A stretch of 15,439 nucleotides of DNA from CAYLLT01 sp964591605 (GTDB lineage Bacteria; Planctomycetota; Phycisphaerae; UBA1845; PWPN01): positions 1 through 15,439 of the forward strand of contig CAZQEN010000174.1 in assembly GCA_964591605.1 (NCBI GenBank), written 5' to 3'. Positions 7,042-13,521 of the stretch are shown in pieces; position 1 is the stretch's first letter; each line of letters opens with the position of its first letter. Below the pieces are notes generated by a model, which was not told the DNA's origin, did no database searches, and saw nothing but the letters and a program-made list of their open reading frames with translations. A program made the position numbers and the translations under genes.

Positions 7042-8063
7042 GACGCCTCCTCGGGTGCGGCCGGGGCCTCCGGGTCCGCATAACGGCTGCCGCGCTCATC
7101 GAAGTAGTAGAAGAACCGCGGCAGCGTCCCCACGTCCTCCTTGAGCACGAACACTCGCTTGTTGCGCAGGATGTACGCCACGTCGCTGCTCGGATCGAGC
7201 ACATTCCCGAACTTGCGCGAGCCGGTCGGACAGACCTCCAGACACGCGGGCAGTTTGCCCTCGCGCGTGCGGTGCAGGCAGAACGTGCACTTCTCCATCA
7301 CGCCCTTGGATCGCGGCCGGTTGGAGAGGTACGAGATGTTCGGGTTGAGCTCGCCGGGCGGGATCTGCGGCTCGGCGAAATTGAACCGCCGCGCCCAGTA
7401 CGGGCACGCGGCCTCACAGTAGCGGCAGCCGATGCACCAGTTGTAATCGATCACCGTGATGCCGTCGGGCTCCTGCCAGGTGGCCTCCACCGGACAGACC
7501 TTCACGCACGGCGGCTTGGCGCACTGGTGGCACTGCACGGGCATGAAGTAGCTGTCGTGGCCGGGTACCTCCGGTGGGTCGTAGTGATGATCCGACGTCT
7601 CGAGATTGATGCTGCCCTTTTCCATCTTGAGAACGCGGATGTACTGAATCTCGGGCGAGCGCGACTGGTTATTCTCCTGCACGCAGGCGTGGACGCACCG
7701 GCGACAGCCGATGCAGCGGCTGATGTTCAGGGCATAGACAAACTGCACGCCCGTCAGCGGCGGCGGATCTGTGACGTTGACCGGGGTCTTGTGCCTGGCC
7801 TCGACCTCGCGGCGGATCCGCTCCAGGGCCGCCTCTTTCTCCTGCGGCGTCATCTCCTTGTAGTGCTTCTGAAGGAACTTCTCGATCGAAGGGATATCGT
7901 CTGGAGAGAGATCCTTGAGCGGCGAGAGAGCGGCGGCCACCGCAGAGACGCCCGCGGCTGCCACGGCCGTCTTGCGAAACAGCCCGCGGCGCGACAGCCG
8001 GGGTGTAAACCCGCCCTCCTGCGGGGGGCCGGAAGCATTCTCACCAGGCCCGTCCGCCCTCAT
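7038..8063 (-). CDS. Tat-exported 4x[4Fe-4S] ferredoxin subunit (NrfC/HmeA/DsrO-like)
   Basis: This electron-transfer subunit (341 aa) would sit on the periplasmic face between the NrfD-like protein and cytochromes c. The Tat signal SRRGLFRK (24-31) is followed by an Ala-rich hydrophobic stretch. Four cysteine quartets follow: C117/120/123/127 (CIGCRRCVHAC), C178/181/186/190 (CHQCAKPPCVKVC), C210/213/216/220 (CIGCRYCEAAC) and C259/262/274/278. This is the arrangement of NrfC/PhsB/DsrO proteins. About 60 extra residues lie between the Tat signal and the first cluster, with a charged helix (EKEAALERIRREVEAR) of the kind seen in DsrO/HmeA-type members. The ATG at 8063 overlaps the stop of the tetraheme gene (ATGA, 8060-8063), and its own stop overlaps the nrfD-like GTG. 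Three-gene translational coupling argues for one stoichiometric complex. Confidence 0.92.
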   Translation of the reverse strand: MRADGPGENASGPPQEGGFTPRLSRRGLFRKTAVAAAGVSAVAAALSPLKDLSPDDIPSIEKFLQKHYKEMTPQEKEAALERIRREVEARHKTPVNVTDPPPLTGVQFVYALNISRCIGCRRCVHACVQENNQSRSPEIQYIRVLKMEKGSINLETSDHHYDPPEVPGHDSYFMPVQCHQCAKPPCVKVCPVEATWQEPDGITVIDYNWCIGCRYCEAACPYWARRFNFAEPQIPPGELNPNISYLSNRPRSKGVMEKCTFCLHRTREGKLPACLEVCPTGSRKFGNVLDPSSDVAYILRNKRVFVLKEDVGTLPRFFYYFDERGSRYADPEAPAAPEEAS

Positions 8064-8785
8064 GGAGAGACCTCCCCGGCCGGCTCGGCCGGTCCACTGG
8101 CGGGCAGGGCCGCCGGCGCCCGGGCCGGATGATAGACCTGCAGCGGGTTCTGCACGCCCCCTTTCGGATGGGAAACCTCCTGATCTCCCATCCGCAGCGT
8201 GTTGGGCGGGGGCGCCGGCTGCAGAGACTGGAACGGCGGATGGTGCGGATCATGACACTCGATGCACCGCAGCCGGTGCCCCGGACCCCGCGACGCCTCC
8301 CAGTGGCCGTCGGTCCGCCCGTGAGCACCCGCCAGCCAGTCCCGATACACCGTCCCGTGACACTTCGCACACAGCAATTGCGGCTGGTCGTATGGAATCT
8401 CGCGGCCCCAGTCATCCACGAAGGCGTCGCGATTCGTCAGATGGTGACAGTTGAAGCACCGCGTATTGAGCCCGTGACGCAGTTCGATGTCGCGGTGCTG
8501 CGTCAGCGAACGCGTCGTCTCGGGCGGAGAGGGAAAATGCCGATGGCAGTCGCTGCAGCGGTATGAGAATCCGGCGAGCTCGAGCTGCGCCCGGAGCTTC
8601 GGCTGGCGGACCGGCCGCGTGCTGGTCACCTTCGCCGGCACCGGCTGGGCCGGCGCCGCCGGGCTCGTGAAACCCCACGGACCCGCCAGCAGCGCCGCGG
8701 CCGTCACAAACAATGCCAGGACCACCCACAGCCAGACCGGCCGGGAGACAGGGGTAACCTTCGGGTCCAGGATCCACTTCAACAC
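8060..8785 (-). CDS. Membrane-anchored tetraheme cytochrome c
   Basis: This is a 241-aa cytochrome with one N-terminal membrane helix (about residues 18-36, VWLWVVLALFVTAAALLAG) that probably stays as an anchor. It has four CxxCH motifs at 77, 110, 139 and 174 (CSDCH, CFNCH, CAKCH, CIECH), with many additional His for bis-His ligation. The tail is Pro/Ala-rich and without hemes. It is the first gene of the cytochrome operon. The start is a GTG at 8785 (TTG at 8782 is possible) with only a weak SD. It would pass electrons between the Fe-S/NrfD pair and a periplasmic acceptor, plausibly the octaheme enzyme, in the role NrfB or NrfH plays for NrfA. It is not obviously NapC/NirT, since the first heme motif lies far from the membrane helix. 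The exact cytochrome subfamily is not recognised. Confidence 0.87.
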   Translation of the reverse strand: MLKWILDPKVTPVSRPVWLWVVLALFVTAAALLAGPWGFTSPAAPAQPVPAKVTSTRPVRQPKLRAQLELAGFSYRCSDCHRHFPSPPETTRSLTQHRDIELRHGLNTRCFNCHHLTNRDAFVDDWGREIPYDQPQLLCAKCHGTVYRDWLAGAHGRTDGHWEASRGPGHRLRCIECHDPHHPPFQSLQPAPPPNTLRMGDQEVSHPKGGVQNPLQVYHPARAPAALPASGPAEPAGEVSP

Positions 8786-8899
8786 GGATGCCGACTCACG
8801 GTGTCAACGTCTATCCTGAAACGTTAACCGCAGTTTGACGATCTGGCCACCGCACCCCGCCGCGCCGGCAGGGCGCCGCGTTACCGCCACATCCACCGG

Positions 8900-8928
8900 A
8901 TCATCCACTTTCATGAGTCAATTGTCAA
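8900..8928 (-). promoter_or_regulatory. Sigma70-type promoter of the cytochrome operon
   Basis: On the minus strand a perfect -35 box TTGACA (8928-8923) is followed, after exactly 17 bases, by GATGAT (8905-8900), which matches TATAAT at four of six positions. It lies in the 212-bp divergent gap and would give a leader of roughly 110 bases before the tetraheme GTG. It stands out because it is AT-rich within GC-rich DNA. The start site is not proven. Confidence 0.5.
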
Positions 8929-8940
8929 GAATTTTCTTGA
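8925..8940. promoter_or_regulatory. Perfect 16-bp palindrome, candidate operator for the Rrf2 regulator
   Basis: TCAAGAA-TT-TTCTTGA is a perfect inverted repeat (7-bp arms, 2-base centre) in the divergent promoter region. It overlaps four bases of the -35 box of the minus-strand promoter and lies about 60 bases before the regulator's ATG. A direct repeat TTGTCA (8922-8927 and 8943-8948, 21 bp or two helical turns apart) frames it. A weak plus-strand promoter (TTGATC 8937-8942, 17-base gap, TAGATA 8960-8965) would also be covered. Size and symmetry suit a dimeric Rrf2 protein. Binding by the adjacent regulator is inferred. Confidence 0.5.
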
Positions 8941-8997
8941 TCTTGTCATAGGAAAAGTGTAGATAGAGGACAGCCTGGTCTTCTGGTGACGCTGACG

Positions 8998-9540
8998 ATG
9001 CTCGAACTGTCCACGACCGCCGGTTACGCCCTGCTGGCCCTGGGCTACCTCGAACGCTGCCGCGACCGCTGGGTGCTGGCCCGGGAGATCGCCCGCCACA
9101 CCGGCGTGGCCCCCCCCTATCTCTCACGCATTCTCTACACCCTGGTGAAGGCCGGCATCGTCAATGCCAAGCGGGGATATCGCGGCGGCTTCTGCCTGTC
9201 GCGCCCCGGCTCCCGGATCGCCGTGCTCGACGTGGTGGACGCGGTGGAGCACCGCCCGCGCGAGCCGCGCTGCCTGCTGGGGCTGGCCGAATGCTCGGAC
9301 CGCACCGCCTGCCCCGTGCACGCCCTGTGGAAGACCGCACGCTCCCAGGTCGAAGCGCAGCTCGCACGGCTCACCCTGGATCAGATCGCCGAGGCGGTCG
9401 CCCGGCGCGGCGCGACGCTCGCCCCCGCCGGCTCATCGGCGGGACCGGTGGGGCACGTCATGCAGCCGGCCGGTGATGAGCCGCGCCGGACACGGCAGAA
9501 GGCCCCGGGCCCCCGGCGCTCCGCGAAACGGTCGCGCTGA
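8998..9540 (+). CDS. Rrf2-family Fe-S transcriptional regulator (NsrR/IscR-like)
   Basis: This winged-helix DNA-binding protein (180 aa) senses through an Fe-S cluster. The N-terminus MLELSTTAGYALLALGYL, recognition region APPYLSRILYTLVKAGIV and wing RGYRGGFCLSRP are classic Rrf2. Three cysteines, C92, C99 and C105, precede H108 in the CPVHALW block, the usual cluster-binding arrangement (spacing C-x6-C-x5-C). The tail from about residue 140 is Pro/Arg/Lys-rich and probably disordered. The ATG at 8998 is chosen because family homology begins there; GTG at 8986 is the in-frame alternative. It is divergent from the cytochrome operon and is the first gene of its own operon (14 bases before the porin), so it probably regulates itself and both operons. 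Nitric oxide (NsrR-like) or Fe-S/redox status are candidate signals; sequence alone does not choose. Confidence 0.9.
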   Translation: MLELSTTAGYALLALGYLERCRDRWVLAREIARHTGVAPPYLSRILYTLVKAGIVNAKRGYRGGFCLSRPGSRIAVLDVVDAVEHRPREPRCLLGLAECSDRTACPVHALWKTARSQVEAQLARLTLDQIAEAVARRGATLAPAGSSAGPVGHVMQPAGDEPRRTRQKAPGPRRSAKRSR

Positions 9541-9554
9541 CAAGGATGACTCGC

Positions 9555-11108
9555 ATGGGATGGCTTCGCGCTCACACGCACGCCCGGCCGTCAATGCCAC
9601 TGCTGCTGCTCACCTGCGTCCTGCACGCGGCAACGAGGGGCACTTCCCCGGCGACGGCCCAGACCACCGCACACGCCTCCGAGCCCGCCGCGTCGGCACC
9701 CGCTACCCGGCCAGCGGAGTCAAAACTCCCGCTACCCGGCCCCAAATACGCACCCCTGCGCTACGACGACGACTTCAGCTATCTCGACGGACCCGAAGGG
9801 TCCTACACCCCCGACCTCTTCGATCCCATCAAGCGAATACACCTCGGCGATGATGTGACCCTCCGCCTGGGCGGCGAAATCCGCGGCCGGCTCGAAGCAC
9901 TCACCCACAAGAACTACGGCCGCAACCAGGGCCGATTCCCCGGCGCCACCCCCACGCAGGACACCTACTTCCTGCATCGCTACCACTTTCACGCCGACGT
10001 GCAGTATCAGAAGCTCCTGCGCGTCTTCGTCGAGGGCATCAGCGCCTGGGGCGAGGACCGCGACCAGTTCACCCCCATCGCCCCGTACCAGGACCGCTTC
10101 GACGTGCACCAGCTCTTCCTGGACCTCCGGCCGTTCGGGCAGGAAACACCCTTCACCGTGCGGTTCGGCCGCCAGGAACTTCAATACGGCAAACAGAGGC
10201 TCATTTCTCCACTGGACTGGGCTAACGTCCGCCGCACCTGGGACGCCCTCAAGATCTTCTGGTCCGACCAGAACTGGAACATCGACGCGTTCTATGCCAA
10301 ACCGGTCGAGTTCCGGAACCGCAGCCGCGACGTGTACGACGAGGACCTGGACTTCTACGGTCTGTACACCACCTACAAGGGCATCAAAGACCACGGCATC
10401 GACGCCTATTTCCTCGCGGTCGATAACACCGGCACCTACACGAACGCCAACCTGACGACGGGCGACGTGGGCGACCTGGCCGTCTACACGCTGGGAACGC
10501 GCTTCTTCGGCAAGACCCGCCTGGGCCCCGGCCTGTGGGACTACGACACCGAACTGGCCGGCCAGTGGGGCAAGGCCGCCGGCGACACCATCCAGGCCTG
10601 GATGTGGTCCGCCGAAACCGGCTATACCTTCGACACGCTCACCATGAAGCCGCGCGTCGGCATCGGCATCGACTACGCCAGCGGCGACGACGACGCCTAC
10701 GACGACATCCACGGCACGTTCAACCAGCTCTTCCCGTTCGGCCACTACTACCTGGGTTATCTCGACCAGGTCGGGCGGCAGAACATCTGGGCCCAGAACG
10801 TGAATCTCGCCTTCAACCCGTTCAAAAACGTCACCACCCAGTTGGCCTTTCACAGTTTCTGGCTCAACCAGACGGAGGATGCCCTCTACAACGCGGCTGG
10901 CGTGCCCGTCCGCCGAAGTCCGCACGGCGATGTCGGCCGGTTCATCGGAAATGAGCTCGACCTGACCATTCAGTGGAGCCTCGACGTCCACACGTCTCTG
11001 CTGTTCGGCTATTCGCACATGTGGCCGAGCCGTCACTTTTTCACCCGGCGCAACGGAGACGCCGAGGATCCTGACCTGCTGTACGTGCAGTACCGGTACC
11101 AGTTTTAG
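9555..11108 (+). CDS. Outer-membrane beta-barrel porin, AlgE/alginate-export-like family
   Basis: This is a 517-aa exported outer-membrane protein. A signal peptide (MPLLLLTCVLHAA within residues 14-36, ending ATAQ) is followed by an Ala/Pro/Ser/Thr linker, then a long run of alternating aromatic strands: LGGEIRGRLEAL, FTVRFGRQELQYG, VYTLGTRFFGK, PRVGIGIDYASGDDD. It ends in YVQYRYQF, with a C-terminal Phe as needed for barrel insertion. FRFGRQE.. and GIDYASGDD-type strands are typical of the alginate-export Pfam family, which is found in many bacteria that make no alginate. The substrate is therefore unknown; in this context an anion such as nitrite or nitrate is a guess. The ATG at 9555 is preferred because AAGGA (9542-9546) lies 8 bases before it; ATG 9546 has no spacing for that SD. 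It probably shares an mRNA with the regulator. Confidence 0.85.
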   Translation: MGWLRAHTHARPSMPLLLLTCVLHAATRGTSPATAQTTAHASEPAASAPATRPAESKLPLPGPKYAPLRYDDDFSYLDGPEGSYTPDLFDPIKRIHLGDDVTLRLGGEIRGRLEALTHKNYGRNQGRFPGATPTQDTYFLHRYHFHADVQYQKLLRVFVEGISAWGEDRDQFTPIAPYQDRFDVHQLFLDLRPFGQETPFTVRFGRQELQYGKQRLISPLDWANVRRTWDALKIFWSDQNWNIDAFYAKPVEFRNRSRDVYDEDLDFYGLYTTYKGIKDHGIDAYFLAVDNTGTYTNANLTTGDVGDLAVYTLGTRFFGKTRLGPGLWDYDTELAGQWGKAAGDTIQAWMWSAETGYTFDTLTMKPRVGIGIDYASGDDDAYDDIHGTFNQLFPFGHYYLGYLDQVGRQNIWAQNVNLAFNPFKNVTTQLAFHSFWLNQTEDALYNAAGVPVRRSPHGDVGRFIGNELDLTIQWSLDVHTSLLFGYSHMWPSRHFFTRRNGDAEDPDLLYVQYRYQF

Positions 11109-11161
11109 GGGGTGCGCCCGCCCCGGTGCGGCCGGCCCCCCTCGTGATGGAGGAACGCCAG

Positions 11162-11350
11162 ATGGAGTTTCGGACGATCCGCAAGTGGATGTACCTGATC
11201 GCGGCCAGCGGGGTGCTGCTGCAGGCCACCGTCGGCTGCCCCGACAACGCGATGATCCGCGGGGTGGCCTCCAGCAGCCTGCAGAGCCTCATCAACGGCA
11301 TCATCGGCCTGTACGTCAAGGCCGGGGCCAATCAGCTCTTCGGGGTCTGA
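11162..11350 (+). CDS. Small putative lipoprotein (62 aa), unknown function
   Basis: This short ORF has a strong SD (GGAGGA, 11149-11154) 7 bases before its ATG. The N-terminus is positively charged (MEFRTIRKW), followed by a hydrophobic stretch and a lipobox-like ATVGC (Cys26), so it looks like a lipid-anchored protein. The mature part is only about 37 residues, amphipathic and Ser/Ile/Gly-rich (SLQSLINGIIGLYV). It lies 53 bases after the porin stop and 105 bases before the chosen moaA ATG, and so probably shares the porin's transcript. I do not recognise a family. Small lipoproteins of this shape occur in planctomycete genomes as I remember them. An accessory role at the porin or in the envelope is a guess. 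Confidence 0.65.
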   Translation: MEFRTIRKWMYLIAASGVLLQATVGCPDNAMIRGVASSSLQSLINGIIGLYVKAGANQLFGV

Positions 11351-11455
11351 GCGGTCCGCCGCAGGTGCGAGGTGACGGATGAACGGCAGACAACGACGCG
11401 CGATCGAGCGGCCCGGACAGGCCCGCCGGACGCAGCATTCGGGAGCAAACCGGAC

Positions 11456-12463
11456 ATGACGGCCATGGCGACACTCACGGCGGGCCAGGAGCGAACGTCT
11501 GGGCCCCTGCGCGACGGCCTCGGCCGGCGCATCGACCACCTGCGCCTGTCCGTCACCGACCAGTGCGACCTGCGCTGCCGCTATTGCCGCCCGAATGCCC
11601 GCCAGGAGCGCGGCCACGCTGCGCTGACCGACGCCCAGCGGCTTCGCTTCCTGCAACTCCTCATGCAGGCCGGCGGCTTGAGCCAGGTGCGATTCACCGG
11701 CGGCGAGCCGCTGCTCCACCCCACGCTCCCCGCCCTGATCGCCGATACCCGCCGGCTCTCCGCAACGCTCGATATTGCCCTGACGACGAACGGCCGGCGC
11801 CTGCACGACTGTGCCGCCGACCTGCGCCGCGCCGGCCTGAACCGCATCAATGTTTCACTCGATACGCTCGATCCCGACCGCTACCACGACCTGACCGGCG
11901 GTGAACTGGACGCCGTGTTGCGCGGTCTGGACACCGCACACCGCGTCGGTTTGCACCCTATTCGGATTAATGCCGTCGTCCTGGCCGGAATCAACGACGA
12001 ACAATTGCCCTCCATGGTTCGCTGGGCGGGGGAGCATGGCCTCGAGATTCGGTTCCTCGAGGCCATGCCTGTTGGAACGGCTGCGGGCTTCAATCGCGTG
12101 CACTTCGTCAGTGCAACGCAGATCCTCGAGCGGCTATGGGAGGCATTCAGCGTATCCGATATGGGCCGCGAACCCGGCTCAACTGCGCATCATTACCACG
12201 TCACAGCGCCGGGATGGGATGCGAAGGTGGGCATCATCGCGCCCGTCACGCGCCCCTTCTGCGGCGATTGCCGCCGGATGCGCCTGACCGCCGATGGACG
12301 CTTGTTCCCCTGTCTCCAGGATTCGCGAAACATCCCTCTGAGTCCCCTGCTGGCGACATCCCGCGATGACGAAGAGGTCTGGCAGGCCGTCGTCGCCGCC
12401 ATCGCCGACAAGCCCGCGGCCGGCTCCGCGCAGAGCGTTCAGATGGTGCAATTGGGTGGATAG
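11456..12463 (+). CDS. moaA: GTP 3',8-cyclase, molybdenum cofactor biosynthesis
   Basis: This radical SAM enzyme makes 3',8-cyclo-GTP, the first committed step to molybdopterin. The SAM-cluster motif CDLRCRYC (C37, C41, C44) follows the typical GRRIDHLRLSVTDQ lead-in. RFTGGEPLLHP and NRINVSLDTLDPDRY are conserved SAM and substrate regions. The second cluster has C269, C272 and C286 (FCGDCRRMRLTADGRLFPC). The protein ends in the functionally important Gly-Gly (VQLGG). Length is 335 aa, normal for MoaA. The frame opens at GTG 11372, but ATG 11456 is chosen for normal length and a GGGAG (11441-11445) upstream. It closes the regulator-porin operon and faces a molybdoenzyme operon, so it may supply cofactor specifically when that enzyme is made. 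No other moa, mog or mob gene is in view. Confidence 0.94.
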   Translation: MTAMATLTAGQERTSGPLRDGLGRRIDHLRLSVTDQCDLRCRYCRPNARQERGHAALTDAQRLRFLQLLMQAGGLSQVRFTGGEPLLHPTLPALIADTRRLSATLDIALTTNGRRLHDCAADLRRAGLNRINVSLDTLDPDRYHDLTGGELDAVLRGLDTAHRVGLHPIRINAVVLAGINDEQLPSMVRWAGEHGLEIRFLEAMPVGTAAGFNRVHFVSATQILERLWEAFSVSDMGREPGSTAHHYHVTAPGWDAKVGIIAPVTRPFCGDCRRMRLTADGRLFPCLQDSRNIPLSPLLATSRDDEEVWQAVVAAIADKPAAGSAQSVQMVQLGG

Positions 12464-12484
12464 TGCCTGAGCACGATCGATCCT

Positions 12485-12659
12485 CCGGGTGGCATGGGCA
12501 GCGTACCCGCTGCCCGTGTCTCGGGACCCACCGGCAATTCGCACATTGCCCACGCCACCGACCCCGAAGAAACCGGGTGGCATGGGCAGCATACTCGCTG
12601 CCCGTGTCTCGAGACGCACGGGCAATGAGTACATTGCCCATGCCACCCACCCCGAAGGA
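12485..12659. repeat. Two tandem 88-bp palindromic repeats (REPIN-like)
   Basis: Copies start at 12485 and 12573 with an offset of 88 bp and about ten mismatches. Each is a nested palindrome: outer arms GGTGGCATGGGC/GCCCATGCCACC (perfect in copy 2), an inner hairpin GGGCAGCG-TACC-CGCTGCCC (copy 1) and a second one GGGCAATG-AGTA-CATTGCCC (copy 2), with GTCTCGAGAC in between. Middle arms GCCCGTG/CACGGGC in copy 2 allow an alternative fold. The element fills the gap between convergent moaA and the 258-aa protein gene, where its hairpins could end transcription from both sides. No open frame in it looks like a gene. REP/REPIN elements are usually moved by RAYT transposases; none is in this window. 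The rest of 12464-12741 shows nothing else recognisable. Confidence 0.8.
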
Positions 12660-12741
12660 CTCGCGGTGTCAGACCACTCGCCCATTCCCTGACGATCGCA
12701 GTCCGCGTCGATCCGAGCAGCCACGCGCCCACGGCTTCAGA

Positions 12742-13518
12742 TCACGCGACCCCCGCTTCGACCATGCGGATCTCCGGCTGTGTCGCCCAGGTCATCAACT
12801 GCAGGTGTGTCAAACCGGTTGCCTCGGAGACCGCATCAAATGAGGGCATGTGCGACGCGCCGGCCCCGGCCGGTTCACCTGGGAACAACCGCTCGAAGCA
12901 ATTTCTCAGCCGCGACACGCTGCTCTGCTCGCCCATGCCCTCCCGGTGCAGACGCCCCTCGACGTAAACGTCCCACAGCAGCCGATACCGATCACGAATG
13001 CGATTCTGCCGCCCCGGCGTGCCTTCGAAACGTTCGGTCCGATACTCAAACTGCGGATCGAGCATGTCGGCGATGTGCAGGAGCTCACGGCGCAGGAACG
13101 AGATGAACGCCGCCGGTTCACCATCGCGCGTGCCAACGCCGGCTACCGAGCAGAGAGAAGCTGCAGCGACCTGAATCATCAGGGTGTTTTCCTCGACCGG
13201 CGGGTCACCGGCGGACTTGCGAACGAACAGCTCGGCGGACTGGGCGGCTGGCCGCATGGCATCGCGGACGATGCACCGGCCGGCGCGCCAGAGGATCAAA
13301 GGACGCTCGGCCAGCAACCGCTCGAACACGGCGCTCAGGCCGAGGCGGGCAAAAAGGGAGGCATAAGCTTTCTGGAAGGCCGTCTCGCGCTCGCGGCCGG
13401 CCGGGATCTCGTAGAGCGGGTCGATGATCGCGTGAAGGTCCTTCTCGACCTGCGGATCACGGCGTGCGGCCAGAAAGACCGTTCGCTCCATCAAAACGGG
13501 TTCGTATTCGATACGCAT
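12742..13518 (-). CDS. Conserved-looking hypothetical protein, 258 aa
   Basis: I do not recognise a family with confidence. It is a soluble 258-aa protein without a signal peptide or clear membrane segments, mostly helical and Arg/Glu-rich. Notable is FLRRELLHIADMLDPQFEY (about residues 142-160), where RELLH resembles a zinc-protease HExxH helix with the first His replaced by Arg. Other features are RDRYRLLWDVYVEGRL and a C-terminal half with SEATGLTHLQLMTWA. The ATG at 13518 comes 3 bases after the TorD-like stop, with a GGAAG-type SD inside the upstream coding end, so the two are one operon with the molybdoenzyme beta subunit. The context suggests an accessory or assembly role for that enzyme, but this is inference only. 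Confidence 0.75.
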   Translation of the reverse strand: MRIEYEPVLMERTVFLAARRDPQVEKDLHAIIDPLYEIPAGRERETAFQKAYASLFARLGLSAVFERLLAERPLILWRAGRCIVRDAMRPAAQSAELFVRKSAGDPPVEENTLMIQVAAASLCSVAGVGTRDGEPAAFISFLRRELLHIADMLDPQFEYRTERFEGTPGRQNRIRDRYRLLWDVYVEGRLHREGMGEQSSVSRLRNCFERLFPGEPAGAGASHMPSFDAVSEATGLTHLQLMTWATQPEIRMVEAGVA

Positions 13519-13521
13519 CGC

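Noticed and set aside
5386..7083. A 565-codon plus-strand open frame
   Set aside because: It runs antisense to the NrfD-like gene and through repeat DNA. The translation is His/Arg/Gln-rich with no family features, while the minus strand gives clear membrane helices.
9732..11036. A 434-codon minus-strand open frame
   Set aside because: It is antisense to the AlgE-like porin with a Val/Ala/Glu-rich shadow composition. The porin has a signal peptide, beta-strand pattern and C-terminal Phe.
12464..12741. Small protein genes in the gap after moaA
   Set aside because: All open frames here translate the palindromic repeats and have no credible SD or conserved-looking product.
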